Source of the DNA: Acidobacteriaceae bacterium
GTDB taxonomy: Bacteria; Acidobacteriota; Terriglobia; Terriglobales; Acidobacteriaceae
Direction: 5' to 3'
Assembly: GCA_003134655.1 (NCBI GenBank)
Contig: PLBY01000052.1
Span: 97,089-161,088, forward strand
Length of the DNA stretch: 64,000 nt
Shown here one piece after another: positions 8,271-18,798 of this stretch (its first letter is position 1; each line of letters begins with the position of its first letter). The position numbers were made by a program, and so were the translations under genes. Below the pieces are notes generated by a model. That model did no database searches. It saw nothing but the letters and a program-made list of their open reading frames with translations, and was not told the origin of the DNA.

Positions 8271-9557
8271 GTGAGTCCCACAGAAACAGTCGACGCGAAA
8301 AAAGACGGCGTCAAACGCGAAATCTCGGTCGAAATTCCGGCCGAAGACGTCGCTCGCGAAATGGAAATCATTGTCCAGAAGTACCAGAAGGTGGCGCGCC
8401 TCCCCGGTTTCCGCTCCGGCCACGTGCCTCCGTCCATCATCAAGCAGCGCTTCAAAGAAGATCTGAAGAGCGACGTGGTCGAAGCCCTCGTCCCACGCTA
8501 TTTCCGCAAAGAAGCCGACAAACTGGGGATGATCCCCGTCTCCCAACCGCGCGTCACCGACCTGCACATCCACGACGGCGAACCGCTGCGCTTCAAGGCC
8601 AGCTTCGAAGTCCTGCCTGAGATCGTGGTCGAAGGCTACAAAGAGCTTCGCGCCGATCATCCCGAGATCGTCGTAAAAGACGAAGAGGTCGAAGCCGCGG
8701 TCAACAGCGTGCGCGAGCAGCACGCCACCTACACCTCGGTTGAAGGACGCCCTCTCGCCGACGGTGACTTCGCCCAATCCTCCATGGACGGCAAGCCCAA
8801 ACAGGACGACGGCACCTCCCAGCCCGTACACATGGATGAAGTGCTGATCGAAATTGGCGGCAAGAACACCGTCGCAGAGTTTACCGAGAACCTGCGCGGC
8901 GCCAATGCCGGAGACGAGCGCGAATTCGAAGTAAGTTATCCCGAAGACGTCGCCGACAAGCGCCTGGCCGGCAAGACCTTCGTTTATACCGTCAAGATCC
9001 AGGGCATCAAGCAGAAGAACCTGCCCGAACTGAATGACGATTTCGCCAAAGAACTGGGCGATTTCACCAGCCTCGACCAGGTGCGCAAACAGATTCGCGA
9101 GAACATGGAACATGAGCGCAAGCACGATGCCGAGCGCGAAGCCAAAGACAAACTGGTTGCTGAACTGGTCAAGCGCAATGATTTCGAAGTGCCAGAGTCG
9201 CTGGTCGAACGGCAAATCGATGTGCGTCTCGAACGTGGCCTGCGCGCGCTCGCCGCACAGGGCATGAAGATGGAAGATCTGAAAAAGATGGACCTTCCCC
9301 GCTTGCGGGTAGGTCAGCGCGATCAGGCGGTGCAGGATGTGAAGTCGTCGTTGTTACTGGAACGCGTCGCGGATCTGGAAAAAATCGAGGTTGGCGAGGA
9401 CGAACTCAATCATGAGATTGAAGCCCTTGCCCAGCAGTCGAAACAGACTCCCGAAGCGGTCCGTGCTCGTTTGACACAGGATGGGGGCCTCGATAGAATC
9501 CGGATCAGAATCCGCAGCGAGAAGACCCTCGATTTTCTGTATCACCAGTCCGCGTAA
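8271..9557 (+). CDS. tig: Trigger factor (ribosome-associated chaperone)
   Basis: 428 residues from GTG at 8271, chosen because aaagg lies 6 bases upstream and the protein then begins like other trigger factors. It binds the ribosome exit tunnel and folds nascent chains. The N-terminal ribosome-binding domain carries the loop KVARLPGFRSGHVPPSIIKQRF (family signature GFR.GK.P). A central FKBP-like prolyl isomerase domain (about 150-245) and a helical C-terminal domain follow. It heads the conserved tig-clpP-clpX-lon block, all on one strand. Confidence 0.95.
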   Translation: MSPTETVDAKKDGVKREISVEIPAEDVAREMEIIVQKYQKVARLPGFRSGHVPPSIIKQRFKEDLKSDVVEALVPRYFRKEADKLGMIPVSQPRVTDLHIHDGEPLRFKASFEVLPEIVVEGYKELRADHPEIVVKDEEVEAAVNSVREQHATYTSVEGRPLADGDFAQSSMDGKPKQDDGTSQPVHMDEVLIEIGGKNTVAEFTENLRGANAGDEREFEVSYPEDVADKRLAGKTFVYTVKIQGIKQKNLPELNDDFAKELGDFTSLDQVRKQIRENMEHERKHDAEREAKDKLVAELVKRNDFEVPESLVERQIDVRLERGLRALAAQGMKMEDLKKMDLPRLRVGQRDQAVQDVKSSLLLERVADLEKIEVGEDELNHEIEALAQQSKQTPEAVRARLTQDGGLDRIRIRIRSEKTLDFLYHQSA

Positions 9558-9638
9558 GTCCAGAAAATGAACGCGGGCCACTTTCGATCCTCCCCAGCAA
9601 GCTAGCCGTTGCATCGGGGCGGAGTGTGACAGGTGAAC

Positions 9639-10271
9639 ATGAAACACAATGATGGAAACAAGAACGACGCACAAATGATGCTCGTTCCGATGGTCATCGA
9701 GCAGACCGGGCGGGGCGAACGCGCCTACGACATCTATTCCCGGCTGCTGCGCGACAACATTATCTTCATCGGCACACCCATTGACGACAACATCGCCAAC
9801 CTGGTGATCGCCCAAATGTTGTTTCTGGCTCAGGAAGATCCCGAGAAAGACATCCAGCTTTACATCAACTCTCCGGGAGGCTCCATCACGGCCGGCATGG
9901 CGATCTACGACACCATGCAGTACGTCAAAAACGACGTGATGACGCTGTGCGTGGGACAGGCCGCCTCCATGGCCGCGTTACTATTGGCATCAGGCGAACC
10001 TAAAAAGAGATTGGCACTTCCGAATTCGAGGATTCTAATACATCAGCCCTCCATGGGAGGTTTGTCGGGACAAGCCACCGACATTGACATCCACGCCCGC
10101 GAGATCCTGCGTATGCGCGAGATTACGAACCAGTTACTCTCGAAGCACAGCGGTCAGAAGCTGGACAAGGTGGAAAAGGATGTCGAGCGCGACTTCATCA
10201 TGAACGCGCAGCAGGCTAAGGAATATGGAATCATAGACGATATCATCTATAAGACGGCAAAAGCGGTATGA
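9639..10271 (+). CDS. clpP: ATP-dependent Clp protease proteolytic subunit
   Basis: 210 residues from ATG at 9639; the GTG at 9633 overlaps the ribosome binding site (acagg), so the ATG is favoured. Catalytic triad residues are Ser110 in [14 protein letters not shown] and His135 in [10 protein letters not shown], with the Asp further on (near [10 protein letters not shown]). The oxyanion region [16 protein letters not shown] is intact. ClpP forms the 14-mer degradation chamber that works with ClpX encoded 107 bases downstream. Confidence 0.96.
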   Translation: MKHNDGNKNDAQMMLVPMVIEQTGRGERAYDIYSRLLRDNIIFIGTPIDDNIANLVIAQMLFLAQEDPEKDIQLYINSPGGSITAGMAIYDTMQYVKNDVMTLCVGQAASMAALLLASGEPKKRLALPNSRILIHQPSMGGLSGQATDIDIHAREILRMREITNQLLSKHSGQKLDKVEKDVERDFIMNAQQAKEYGIIDDIIYKTAKAV

Positions 10272-10377
10272 TCTGCCTTCGCTCCTGACCCTAGGTCGGT
10301 GGCGAGAAAAAGCGGAACGGGCCGAAGCACGCTGGGATCCCGATCATGCCGGAGAAACATTTAAGGAGTAGAGCCGA

Positions 10378-11658
10378 GTGAAAACCAAGTCGGGCTCCGA
10401 CGAGATTCTGCGCTGTTCGTTCTGCCACAAGTCGCAGGATGCAGTAGCCAAGCTGATCTCGTCGCCCAGCGATTATCCCCGCGCCTACATTTGCGACGAG
10501 TGCGTGGCGGTCTGTAATTCCATTCTGGAAGACGACCGCACGGCCACTCCCCAGACCAGCACCCCCAACCAACTGCCCAAGCCGCAGGAAGTGAAAACCT
10601 TCCTCGACGAGTACGTCATCGGGCAGGAGCAGACCAAGAAGAAGCTGGCGGTCGCCGTCTACAACCACTACAAGCGCATCTTCATGAACCGCCAGAAGAC
10701 CGGCGACGGCATCGAGTTGAGCAAGTCGAACATCATGCTCATCGGCCCGACCGGAACCGGCAAGACGCTGCTGGCGCAGACTCTGGCCCGCATGCTCGAT
10801 GTGCCCTTCGCCATCGTCGACGCCACCACCCTCACCGAAGCCGGCTATGTCGGCGAAGATGTCGAGAACATCATCCTCAAACTGCTGCAGGCGGCCGACG
10901 GCGACGTCAGCCGCGCCCAGACCGGCATCATCTATATCGATGAAGTGGACAAGATCGGGCGCAAGGACGAGAACCCTTCCATCACCCGCGACGTTTCCGG
11001 CGAAGGCGTCCAGCAGGCCCTGTTGAAGATTCTGGAAGGCACCATCGCCAACGTTCCGCCCCAGGGCGGACGCAAGCATCCTCACCAGGAATTCACTCCG
11101 GTCGACACGACCAACATCCTGTTCATCTGCGGCGGAGCCTTCGTCGGCCTCGACAAGATTATCTCCCGCAGAATCGGCAAGAAGTCGCTCGGTTTCCGCA
11201 GCGGCGAAGATGCCGACAAGGAAGATGCGATCACCTCCAAGAAGCGCACCCAGGAACTGCTGACCGAGATCCAGCCCGAAGACCTCATCAGGTTCGGCCT
11301 GATTCCCGAATTTGTCGGCCGCTTGCCTGTCATCGGCATGCTGGAGGATCTCGACGAGTTCGCGCTCATCGAAATCCTCACCCGTCCAAAGAATGCCATC
11401 GTCAAGCAATACCAGCGCCTGTTCGAGTTCGAGAACGTGCGGCTGAAGTTCAACGATGAGGCCCTGCGGGCCATCGCGCGGCAGGCCATGGCGCGCAAGG
11501 TGGGAGCCCGCGGGCTGCGCATGATCCTCGAAGAGCTCATGCTCGACCTTATGTTCAATCTGCCCAGCCAGAAGAAACTGAAAGAGTTCGAAGTAACAAG
11601 GGAAATGGTGGAGAAGCGCAGCGCTTCCTTTGCCACGGTAATGGAGAAGGCGGGTTAG
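10378..11658 (+). CDS. clpX: Clp protease ATP-binding subunit ClpX
   Basis: 426 residues from GTG at 10378, preceded by aaggag about 11 bases upstream. Unfoldase that delivers substrates to ClpP. The N-terminal zinc-binding domain has Cys13, Cys16, Cys39 and Cys42. The AAA+ core shows Walker A GPTGTGKT (residues 123-130), Walker [14 protein letters not shown], the pore loop region near [12 protein letters not shown], and the C-terminal sensor 2 [12 protein letters not shown]. The IGF-type ClpP-docking loop region lies in the [13 protein letters not shown] neighbourhood. Length and motifs are normal. Confidence 0.96.
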   Translation: MKTKSGSDEILRCSFCHKSQDAVAKLISSPSDYPRAYICDECVAVCNSILEDDRTATPQTSTPNQLPKPQEVKTFLDEYVIGQEQTKKKLAVAVYNHYKRIFMNRQKTGDGIELSKSNIMLIGPTGTGKTLLAQTLARMLDVPFAIVDATTLTEAGYVGEDVENIILKLLQAADGDVSRAQTGIIYIDEVDKIGRKDENPSITRDVSGEGVQQALLKILEGTIANVPPQGGRKHPHQEFTPVDTTNILFICGGAFVGLDKIISRRIGKKSLGFRSGEDADKEDAITSKKRTQELLTEIQPEDLIRFGLIPEFVGRLPVIGMLEDLDEFALIEILTRPKNAIVKQYQRLFEFENVRLKFNDEALRAIARQAMARKVGARGLRMILEELMLDLMFNLPSQKKLKEFEVTREMVEKRSASFATVMEKAG

Positions 11659-11663
11659 GCCTT

Positions 11664-11697
11664 CGTAGAGACGTAGCTGGCTACGTCTCTGCCGGCA
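11664..11697. repeat. Dispersed palindrome cgtagagacgtag
   Basis: The core is gagacgtagctggctacgtc, followed by tctgccggcag. It lies immediately after the clpX stop codon. There is no T-run, so a terminator role is doubtful. The flanking ccggcag tail is shared with the 15203 copy and, with one change, the 20565 copy. Confidence 0.65.
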
Positions 11698-11837
11698 GTA
11701 CCGGTAGCCCCTAAGTGCCAGGTACCACCGGCAGAAAATGGTCAGTAAGTGCTATGTCGCCGGACGTGCAAGGCGCGGTAGAATCGGGCAGGGTTGCAGG
11801 TTGGCTGTATCGTTGACCTTTACCCCAGGGAGACTCA

Positions 11838-14249
11838 GTGACCACATCCAAGGAAAAGTTCGAATCCAGGAAGCTGCCCATGATGCCCATCCGGGACGTG
11901 GTCATCTTCCCTTTCATGATGACGCCGTTCGTGGTGGGCCGCGAATCGAGCGTACGAGCCTTGGAAGAGGCGCTGGCTGCCGACAAGAAGATCTTCTTGG
12001 CTACCCAGCACGATGCCTCCATTGATGAACCGAAGGCCAGTGAGATCTACCAGGTCGGCACGATCGTCAACATCGTGCAGAGCCTGAAGCTCCCCGACGG
12101 CAACATTAAAGTCCTGGTCGAGGGCGTCGAACGCGGCAAGATTCTGCAGGTCGTCGACACCGAAGGCTTTATGCAGGCCACGGTCCGCGTCGCGCGCTAT
12201 GGAACTGAACCGAATCCCGCGCTCGAAGCCAGCATGCAGCGCGTCACTTCCCTGTTCGAGCAGTACGTCAAGCTGTGCCAAGCCCTGAATTACGAGACCA
12301 TGATTTCGGCCGTGCGCATGGAAGATCCGGCCAAGCTCACCGACGTCATCTCTGCTAACCTGCAGCTCTCCATCGAAGAGAAACAGGAACTACTCGAAAT
12401 CTTCGACCCGGCCGAGCGACTCACCCGCATCGCCGACGTGCTCGACATCGAAATCGAGAAGCTGAACGTCGACCGCACCATCCAGTCGCGCGTGAAGCGC
12501 CAGATGGAAAAGGCGCAAAAAGAGTACTACCTCAACGAAAAGATCAAGGCTATCCAGAAAGAACTGGGCCGCGGCGAGAAGAGCGAATTCGACGAACTCA
12601 AGAAGAAGATCGAATCCGCCGGCATGCCGAAAGAAGTCAAAGACAAGGCCGTGCAGGAACTGAAAAAACTGGAAGCGATGCCGCCCATGTCGGCCGAGTC
12701 CACGGTTTCCCGCAACTATCTCGACTGGCTGCTGGCCGTGCCGTGGAAGAAGCGCTCCAAGGAAATCCGCAACATTACTCGCGCTGAAAAAGTTCTGAAC
12801 GAAGATCACTATGGCCTGGAGAAAATCAAGGAGCGGATCCTCGAATTCCTCGCCGTGCGCCAACTGGTCAAGAATCCCAAAGGCTCGATCCTCTGTTTCG
12901 TCGGGCCTCCGGGCGTAGGCAAAACCTCGCTGGGCATGTCCATCGCCAAGGCCACCGGACGCAAGTTTGTCCGCATGTCCCTCGGCGGCGTGCGCGACGA
13001 AGCCGAAATCCGCGGCCACCGCCGCACCTACATTGGCGCCCTGCCCGGCCAGATTATCCAGATGATGAAGAAGGCCGGCACCAAAAACCCGGTCTTCATG
13101 CTGGACGAAGTCGACAAGATGTCGATGGACTTCCGCGGCGATCCATCCGCCGCGCTGCTCGAAGTACTCGATCCCGAGCAGAACTTCATGTTCGTCGATC
13201 ATTACCTTGACGTCGAATACGACCTTTCGCAGGTCTTCTTCGTGGCGACAGCCAACGTGATGCACACCATTCCGGCGGCCCTGCAAGACCGCATGGAGGT
13301 GCTCCGCCTGCACGGCTACACCGAGCAGGAAAAAGTCGAGATCGCCAAGCAGTTCCTGGTCAAGAAGCAGATGCTGGCCGCCGGCCTCTCGGAAAAGAAC
13401 ATCAAGTTCACCGACGAAGCCATCACCGGACTCATCCGCTCCTACACGCGCGAAGCCGGCGTCCGCAACCTGGAGCGCGAAATCGGCAACGTCTGCCGCA
13501 AAGTCGCGCGCAAGGTTGTCAAAGAAGGCGAAAACTACAACGTCACGATCACCGGCGAGAATGTCAACGACTTCCTCGGTGTCATCAAGTACCGCGACAC
13601 CCTGGCTCACGAAAAGTCCGAAGTTGGCTTGGTCACCGGCCTCGCTTGGACCGAAGTCGGCGGGTCCATTCTCAGCACGGAGGCCAGCGTCGTCGACGGC
13701 AAAGGCAAGCTGACGCTCACCGGCAAACTCGGCGACGTCATGCAGGAATCAGCCCAGGCCGCCATGTCCTACGTGCGCTCGCGTGCGCAGCGTCTCGGCC
13801 TGAGCCGCGATTTCTACCGTAATCTCGACCTGCACGTGCACGTTCCCGAAGGCGCAATTCCCAAAGATGGCCCCTCGGCGGGCATCACCATCGCCACGGC
13901 CATCTCCAGCGCGCTGAGCAAGATTCCCGTGCGTCGCGATCTGGCCATGACCGGCGAGATCACCCTGCGCGGCAAGGTTCTGCCGATCGGCGGCCTGAAA
14001 GAAAAGCTGCTGGCCGCTCACCGCGCCGGACTCTTCGAAGTCATTCTGCCCAAGGACAACGAGAAAGACGTAGCCGAGGTCCCCGAGAATCTACGGAATG
14101 CCATGAAGTTGCATTTCGTCGATACCATGGACCAGGTCCTGCAGATCGCTCTGGAATCTCCGTTGCCCAAGCAGTTGGATGAGGAAGCCGCGCAACCCAT
14201 CGCGCCTCTTACCACCGAAACCGGAGAAGCTCCCACAGCCCACCAGTAG
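11838..14249 (+). CDS. lon: ATP-dependent protease La
   Basis: 803 residues, GTG start with aggga upstream. Lon degrades misfolded and regulatory proteins in the cytosol. The N-terminal LON substrate-binding domain begins [19 protein letters not shown]; a coiled-coil (about 185-270) follows, then the AAA+ module with Walker [10 protein letters not shown] starting at Gly356 and Walker [11 protein letters not shown]. The protease domain holds catalytic Ser680 in [12 protein letters not shown] and the Lys in [14 protein letters not shown]. The gene ends the tig-clpP-clpX-lon block and is followed by a strong intrinsic terminator. Confidence 0.96.
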   Translation: MTTSKEKFESRKLPMMPIRDVVIFPFMMTPFVVGRESSVRALEEALAADKKIFLATQHDASIDEPKASEIYQVGTIVNIVQSLKLPDGNIKVLVEGVERGKILQVVDTEGFMQATVRVARYGTEPNPALEASMQRVTSLFEQYVKLCQALNYETMISAVRMEDPAKLTDVISANLQLSIEEKQELLEIFDPAERLTRIADVLDIEIEKLNVDRTIQSRVKRQMEKAQKEYYLNEKIKAIQKELGRGEKSEFDELKKKIESAGMPKEVKDKAVQELKKLEAMPPMSAESTVSRNYLDWLLAVPWKKRSKEIRNITRAEKVLNEDHYGLEKIKERILEFLAVRQLVKNPKGSILCFVGPPGVGKTSLGMSIAKATGRKFVRMSLGGVRDEAEIRGHRRTYIGALPGQIIQMMKKAGTKNPVFMLDEVDKMSMDFRGDPSAALLEVLDPEQNFMFVDHYLDVEYDLSQVFFVATANVMHTIPAALQDRMEVLRLHGYTEQEKVEIAKQFLVKKQMLAAGLSEKNIKFTDEAITGLIRSYTREAGVRNLEREIGNVCRKVARKVVKEGENYNVTITGENVNDFLGVIKYRDTLAHEKSEVGLVTGLAWTEVGGSILSTEASVVDGKGKLTLTGKLGDVMQESAQAAMSYVRSRAQRLGLSRDFYRNLDLHVHVPEGAIPKDGPSAGITIATAISSALSKIPVRRDLAMTGEITLRGKVLPIGGLKEKLLAAHRAGLFEVILPKDNEKDVAEVPENLRNAMKLHFVDTMDQVLQIALESPLPKQLDEEAAQPIAPLTTETGEAPTAHQ

Positions 14250-14268
14250 CACGGCTGATAGATCATTT

Positions 14269-14298
14269 AAAAAGGCCCGCCTTTCGCGGGCCTTTTTT
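14269..14298 (+). terminator. Rho-independent terminator of lon
   Basis: The stem aaaggcccgc pairs with gcgggccttt across a short cttt-c loop and runs into a six-T tract. It lies 20 bases after the lon stop codon and, because the A-tract is symmetrical, may also serve the convergent PilZ gene on the other strand. Confidence 0.9.
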
Positions 14299-14325
14299 AG
14301 TTTCCCTGCAACCGCTCTTTTGTCA

Positions 14326-15084
14326 CTAAGCGCAGACCGCCCGCATCCTCCCGCACAATTCCGCCAGCGACCGCTCGACGCACTCCGTCATCCACTGTTC
14401 CAGCGCCAGTCGCTCGTCCTCGGGAATATAACTGAACTTGACGCCGCAGCAATGCAGCGTCGTCCAGACCACCCTTCCCGTGGTGTGAAGGATCTCCCCG
14501 CTGGGCAGGGCAAAGCGAATGTCCACGTCCTCCCCGGCATTCAGCGCCACACGCCCCATTTTGTTCTGGGCTTCGGTCTGCAGCCCCATCCCGCCTTCGC
14601 TCAGATTCACAATGATTGCTTCGGTAAACGGCTGCGTGCGCGTGCTGACCGTCGCCAAAGTTCGGACCGGCTCGCGATGCTGCTTCCGCCGACGCGCCAC
14701 CGTTGCGCAGTAGGCCGCCCGCAGGCAGCGCTCGATCTGCACTGCCGAAGCCGGCTTGTGAATCAGAAAGTGCACCCCCGCTGCAAACGCTTGCCGCAAA
14801 TCCAGCAGGTCGCGCATGATAGCAACCAGGACGCACTCCTGGTTCTTCTTCGATTTCCGCACCGCACAAAGGAAGTCCGCCAGATTGTCGATCTCGCGCC
14901 AGTCCACAATGATCACGTCAAACTCATGCTCCTGAATCAGCGCTAGCGCCGCATCGCAGTTGCCCACAATCTTCGGCGTCACCTGCAACTGGTTCAGCAC
15001 GTTCCGGGTGATCCCCAGAAACTGAACGTCCGCGCAGAGCAGCAGAGTATGCATTTCGAGTGTCGTCTTCCGGATGCTTTCCAT
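14326..15084 (-). CDS. Receiver-like plus PilZ domain protein
   Basis: 252 residues. The N-terminal half (about 12-125) has a response-regulator-like fold: LLLCADVQFLGITRNVL, the FDVIIVDW strand with a possible phospho-acceptor Asp, and FLIHKPASAVQIERCL with the conserved Lys-Pro. The usual paired acidic residues at the first strand are missing. The C-terminal half is a PilZ domain with basic residues RRRKQHREPVR followed by NLSEGGMGLQ (the N/DxSxxG c-di-GMP motif) and CGVKFSYIPEDER. It probably binds cyclic di-GMP; the output is unknown. A second protein of the same design is at 18955-19626. Confidence 0.78.
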   Translation of the reverse strand: MESIRKTTLEMHTLLLCADVQFLGITRNVLNQLQVTPKIVGNCDAALALIQEHEFDVIIVDWREIDNLADFLCAVRKSKKNQECVLVAIMRDLLDLRQAFAAGVHFLIHKPASAVQIERCLRAAYCATVARRRKQHREPVRTLATVSTRTQPFTEAIIVNLSEGGMGLQTEAQNKMGRVALNAGEDVDIRFALPSGEILHTTGRVVWTTLHCCGVKFSYIPEDERLALEQWMTECVERSLAELCGRMRAVCA

Positions 15085-15202
15085 TTTGAGTCTCTCCGTG
15101 CTGCTACTGACTCAATCGGCGGCCCGGGAGCCAAGGTTGACTCCGCAGCCGGCCCCTCGGTGTGCGGTTGGTTACCTAGGTTTGTGAAGGCATTGAAGTT
15201 TT

Positions 15203-15237
15203 CGTAGAGACGTAGCTTGCTACGTCTCTGCCGGCAG
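15203..15237. repeat. Dispersed palindrome cgtagagacgtag
   Basis: The core gagacgtagc tt gctacgtctc is a perfect 22-bp palindrome and is followed by tgccggcag. It lies in the 298-bp spacer between the divergent PilZ gene and engB; no other feature was seen in that spacer. Confidence 0.7.
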
Positions 15238-15382
15238 CTTGTCAAAATGATGGTGCGGGAAGGACCCAAGTCGCGATTGTTTCCTTCGTGATCCTTCGTG
15301 TCCTTAGTGGTTTATGGGTTGCCTAGACCAGGGCCCGACCGCCTCGCTTGCAAATTCCCTTTCCCCCGTTGCAAACTTGAGC

Positions 15383-16012
15383 ATGAGGGTTCTCTCCCGC
15401 TTCATGGCGTCTGCGACCGACGCCGCCCAATTCCCCGCCCCCAGCCTGCCGGAGATCGCCTTCCTCGGCCGCTCCAACGTCGGCAAATCCAGCGTTATCA
15501 ATTCGCTCGTCGGGGATAAGGTGGCCCGCACCAGTTCCACCCCCGGCCGCACTCGCGCCATTAACTTCTTCGAGATCCGCTGGCCCGGAAAGCCGCGTCC
15601 CGAGCTGATCTTCGCCGATCTCCCCGGCTACGGTTATGCCAAGATTTCGCGCGAGATCTCCCAGGAATGGCCCAAGTTCATCGAGCCTTACCTCAACGAG
15701 CGCCCCACGCTGTGCCTGAGCATCGTCCTGGTCGACTCCAACGTTCCTCCTCAACAGAGCGACCGCCAACTCTTGGACTTCCTCACCTCCTCCGACCGCG
15801 AATTCCTGCTCGTCGCCACCAAAAGTGACCGCCTCTCCAATAATCAGCTGAGCGGCGCCCTGCGCACTCTGACGGAGGAATATCCCACGGCCCGCCTGCT
15901 TCCCTTCTCCGCCAAGACCGGCGCTGGACGCGACGAACTCTGGAAGCAGATCCGTCAGGTCGCGCAGCGGATGACCGAGGCCGAAGCCTCCTCGGGCACT
16001 TCCCTCCCTTAG
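15383..16012 (+). CDS. engB: Ribosome biogenesis GTPase YihA/YsxC/EngB
   Basis: 209 residues from ATG at 15383; upstream in-frame codons exist but extend the protein without family-like sequence, and a later Met eight codons on is also possible. It assists assembly of the large ribosomal subunit. GTP-binding motifs are G1 GRSNVGKSS, G2/G3 with TPGRTRAINFF and DLPGYGYAK, G4 ATKSDR and G5 FSAKTGAG. The IEPYLNERPTLCLSIVLVD segment is typical. Single gene on the + strand between two PilZ genes. Confidence 0.92.
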   Translation: MRVLSRFMASATDAAQFPAPSLPEIAFLGRSNVGKSSVINSLVGDKVARTSSTPGRTRAINFFEIRWPGKPRPELIFADLPGYGYAKISREISQEWPKFIEPYLNERPTLCLSIVLVDSNVPPQQSDRQLLDFLTSSDREFLLVATKSDRLSNNQLSGALRTLTEEYPTARLLPFSAKTGAGRDELWKQIRQVAQRMTEAEASSGTSLP

Positions 16013-16175
16013 TGTTCTCTTAACAGCAGCCCTTCACGCTCCATGCCTAATGTTCCAGCATGATCCTCCCGATAGACGGATCAGAGTTCCCGGCAACGCT
16101 CGTCCTCCTCTCAAGAGCCGCACCGGGCCTGACATGAGACATGAGCGGAAATAGCTCGTCCGCAACGGGACACCT

Positions 16176-16830
16176 ATGGCACAGGAAATCGACGACGGCG
16201 TTGCCTATCTGAGGGCCTTGAAACAATCTGCCACTCCACTCGCCGCAACTGCGGCCACACCCGCACCAGAAGCGAACTCGGAGACCCACCCAACTCCAGC
16301 CGCCGACGCGGGCGATCGCTTCAATGGCGCGGAAAAACGTCGCAGGTCCCCGCCACAAGTGTGAGGGAAGCGCCGAAATGTGCGAGGCCGGCCACGAGGT
16401 CAGGACCTGGGCCACCTTCAGCGACATCAGCCTGCACGGCTGTTACGTCGAAGCGCAGGCCACATATCCCGCTGGCACCATCCTGCACATGAAACTCGAA
16501 GCCAACGGCATTCGCCTCGAGACCAACGGCAACGTGCGCGTGAACTATCCCTACCTCGGTATGGGGATTGCCTTCGTGGAGATGTCGGACGAGAACCAGT
16601 CTCGACTGCGCGCACTGCTGGCCACCATCACCCGCCCAACTGTGATCATGGGGCCAGGAATCGCTTCCTCCCTTCCCGCCGGCGGGCCACTGGAAGCTGT
16701 GCCCCCGATCGCTAATCCCTCCGCAGCCCTGCAAGCGCTCACAGAATTCTTCGAAAACCGCCAGATGTTAATGCGGGAAGACTTTCTGAGAATCCTCCGG
16801 AAGAGCCAACGATCAGAAACCAAAGAGTAA
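16176..16830 (+). pseudogene. PilZ domain protein, apparently split by a frameshift near 16350
   Basis: The frame from ATG 16176 encodes a low-complexity N-terminus (DDGVAYLRALKQSAT then Ala/Pro-rich) ending in AEKRRRSPPQV at 16364. The PilZ domain continues in the +1 frame as HKCEGSAEMCEAGHEV, FSDISLHGCYVEA (DxSxxG), NVRVNYPYLGMGIAFVEM, to 16830. RRRSP directly followed by a K/RCEG strand is how PilZ domains of this type start, so both pieces belong to one gene of about 217 codons. The shift lies in a C-rich stretch (tccccgcc). If the downstream frame is used alone, its ATG at 16324 would give 168 residues lacking the arginine c-di-GMP motif. Confidence 0.6.
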
Positions 16831-16942
16831 GTCTTCACATCAGACTCTAACCTTCGTACTTTTAACTTCTAACCTCGCGCTCCCAGTTACCGTCGGAATC
16901 CCTTCCGTTCCAGCCCGGGTCTTCCATTTATGATGAAAAGGT

Positions 16943-17881
16943 ATGGCTCTCTATCTGATTACTGGCATCGGCGGCTTCATCGGCTCGTCTCTGGCGCGCG
17001 CAATCCTTTCCCGCGGTGAGCAAGTGCGCGGTGTCGACAACTTCTCCACCGGAAAACGCGAGAACATCGCCGACATTCAGGACCGCATCGACTTTCGCGA
17101 AGCCGACATTGCCGACCTCGACGCGATGCACAGCGCGTGCGCCGGGGTGGACTTCGTCCTGCACCAGGCGGCCATTCCCTCCGTCCCGAAATCTGTCCTC
17201 GACCCCCTGGGCAGCAACCGCGCCAATGTCGACGGCACCGTCAACGTGCTGGTAGCGGCGCGCGACGCCAAAGTAAAGCGCGTGGTGTTTGCCGCGTCGT
17301 CCTCTGCCTACGGCGACACACCGACCCTGCCCAAACACGAAGCCATGAAGCCCGATCCCATCTCCCCCTACGCCGTGGCCAAGCTGGCCAGTGAGCATTA
17401 CCTGACTTCCTTTTACCGCTGTTACCAGCTCGAGACAGTCTCCCTGCGCTACTTCAATATCTTCGGACCGCGGCAGGATCCATCCTCTCCCTACTCCGGC
17501 GTGCTCGCAAAGTTCATCACCGTAATGCTGCGCGGCGAGCAACCTGCCATCTACGGCGACGGCGAGCAGAGCCGCGACTTCACCTACATCGACAATGCCG
17601 TCGAGGCCAACCTCCTGGCCTGCAAAGCTCCCGCAGCCCAGGTCGCGGGACAGATGTTCAACGTAGCCACCGGCCGACGGGTCACGCTCAATGAAACCTT
17701 CAAGCTCCTGCAGGGCCTGACCTCCCATACCGGCCATCCCAAATACGGCCCCGAGCGCGGCGGCGACATCAAACACTCGCTGGCCGACATCTCCAAAGCA
17801 GAAGCCGCCCTCGGCTACAAACCCAAAGTCGATTTCGAGGAAGGCCTGCGGCGCACCGTGGACTGGTACCGGGGAAAGTGA
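16943..17881 (+). CDS. NAD-dependent epimerase/dehydratase (UDP-sugar 4-epimerase type)
   Basis: 312 residues, extended SDR fold. The NAD site is ITGIGGFIGSSLARAIL (GxxGxxG). The catalytic Ser lies in AASSSAYGD and the Tyr/Lys pair in YAVAKLASEHY. YFNIFGPRQDPSSPYSGV and DFTYIDNAVEA match UDP-GlcNAc/UDP-Glc 4-epimerases of the WbpP/GalE group, which feed surface polysaccharide synthesis. The start at 16943 has a purine-rich stretch (aaaagg) only one base before the ATG, so the exact start is uncertain. The stop overlaps the next reading frame, but the next gene probably starts further down. Confidence 0.85.
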   Translation: MALYLITGIGGFIGSSLARAILSRGEQVRGVDNFSTGKRENIADIQDRIDFREADIADLDAMHSACAGVDFVLHQAAIPSVPKSVLDPLGSNRANVDGTVNVLVAARDAKVKRVVFAASSSAYGDTPTLPKHEAMKPDPISPYAVAKLASEHYLTSFYRCYQLETVSLRYFNIFGPRQDPSSPYSGVLAKFITVMLRGEQPAIYGDGEQSRDFTYIDNAVEANLLACKAPAAQVAGQMFNVATGRRVTLNETFKLLQGLTSHTGHPKYGPERGGDIKHSLADISKAEAALGYKPKVDFEEGLRRTVDWYRGK

Positions 17882-18024
17882 GCCGCATTTCTGAAGTGTG
17901 CAATATTGAGCAGCACTCAGCGAGCGCCTGTTGTAAAGTCTCGGAAAACTTGGACGTGAAAGGGTCGATGCAACCTCACGGGGCATGTGCTTCTCCACGG
18001 AACCGCAAACGAGACGTTAAGCTA

Positions 18025-18798
18025 ATGGTCAGCCGCACCAAGTCCCCCTCGACCATTCGCACTGTGATCGCCCTGATCGGCTGGGCGGCGCTGATCCCTG
18101 TACCGAAGCTCCTGTGCGCCGATTCGGGATCGGCGCCACCGTCGTTACCACCCATTTCTCTCTCCGCCGACCAGGTAGTGGACAACCTCGTGCGCAAGAA
18201 TCAGGAGCGCGCGCAAGCCCTGATGCACTCCGAGGGAACTCGCGTCTACCACCTCGCCTACCGCGGGTTCCCCAGCGACCGGGACGCCGAAATGACCGTA
18301 AAGGCCACCTACGACAGCCCCTCCTCGAAGGAATTCAAAATCGTTTCCGAGAGCGGATCGAAGCTGATTCTGAATCGCGTCTTCAAGAAACTTCTGGAAA
18401 GCGAAAAAGAGGCAGCCCAACCCGCGATCGCCGCACGGACACAGTTGAATCGAGATAATTACGACTTTGAACTGGTGGGTTACGAACCCTCGAACGCGGG
18501 TGGGCAATATGTGTTGCAGGTCAACCCGAAATCCCGCAGCAAATACGTCTATCGTGGCAAGGTGTGGGTGGATGGAGTCGATTTCGCCGTCACCCGCATC
18601 GAAGTCGAACCCACGCAGAATCCGTCATTCTGGACCAAGAAGAGTGAGATTCATCACGAATACAAGAAGGTCGGAGCCTTCTGGCTGCCCGCGCGGAATG
18701 AATCGGTCAGCTACATTCGCCTGGGAGGACGCGCCACTCTAACCATCGAGTACAAGGATTATCACGTCAGCGCCGTCGGTCAGCCCGCGAAGAACTAA
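18025..18798 (+). CDS. LolA-like outer membrane lipoprotein-sorting family protein
   Basis: 257 residues from ATG 18025, which gives a good signal peptide (TVIALIGWAALIPVPKLLCA). An earlier in-frame GTG at 17878 would add 49 residues of non-family sequence. The mature part has VVDNLVRKNQERAQAL and a beta-rich domain (SKYVYRGKVWVDGVDFAVTR, FWTKKSEIHHEYKKVGAFW) resembling the LolA/LolB-like fold of secreted proteins. The likely site is the periplasm; the ligand is unknown. It follows the epimerase on the same strand. Confidence 0.6.
   Translation: MVSRTKSPSTIRTVIALIGWAALIPVPKLLCADSGSAPPSLPPISLSADQVVDNLVRKNQERAQALMHSEGTRVYHLAYRGFPSDRDAEMTVKATYDSPSSKEFKIVSESGSKLILNRVFKKLLESEKEAAQPAIAARTQLNRDNYDFELVGYEPSNAGGQYVLQVNPKSRSKYVYRGKVWVDGVDFAVTRIEVEPTQNPSFWTKKSEIHHEYKKVGAFWLPARNESVSYIRLGGRATLTIEYKDYHVSAVGQPAKN

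Noticed and set aside
10291..11409. Open frame of 372 codons on the minus strand over clpX
   Set aside because: Low-complexity shadow (Gly/Leu/Asp-rich) of the complete clpX gene.
12390..13610. Open frame of 406 codons on the minus strand inside lon
   Set aside because: It is a shadow of the lon reading frame, with no recognised motif; lon is intact with all active-site residues.
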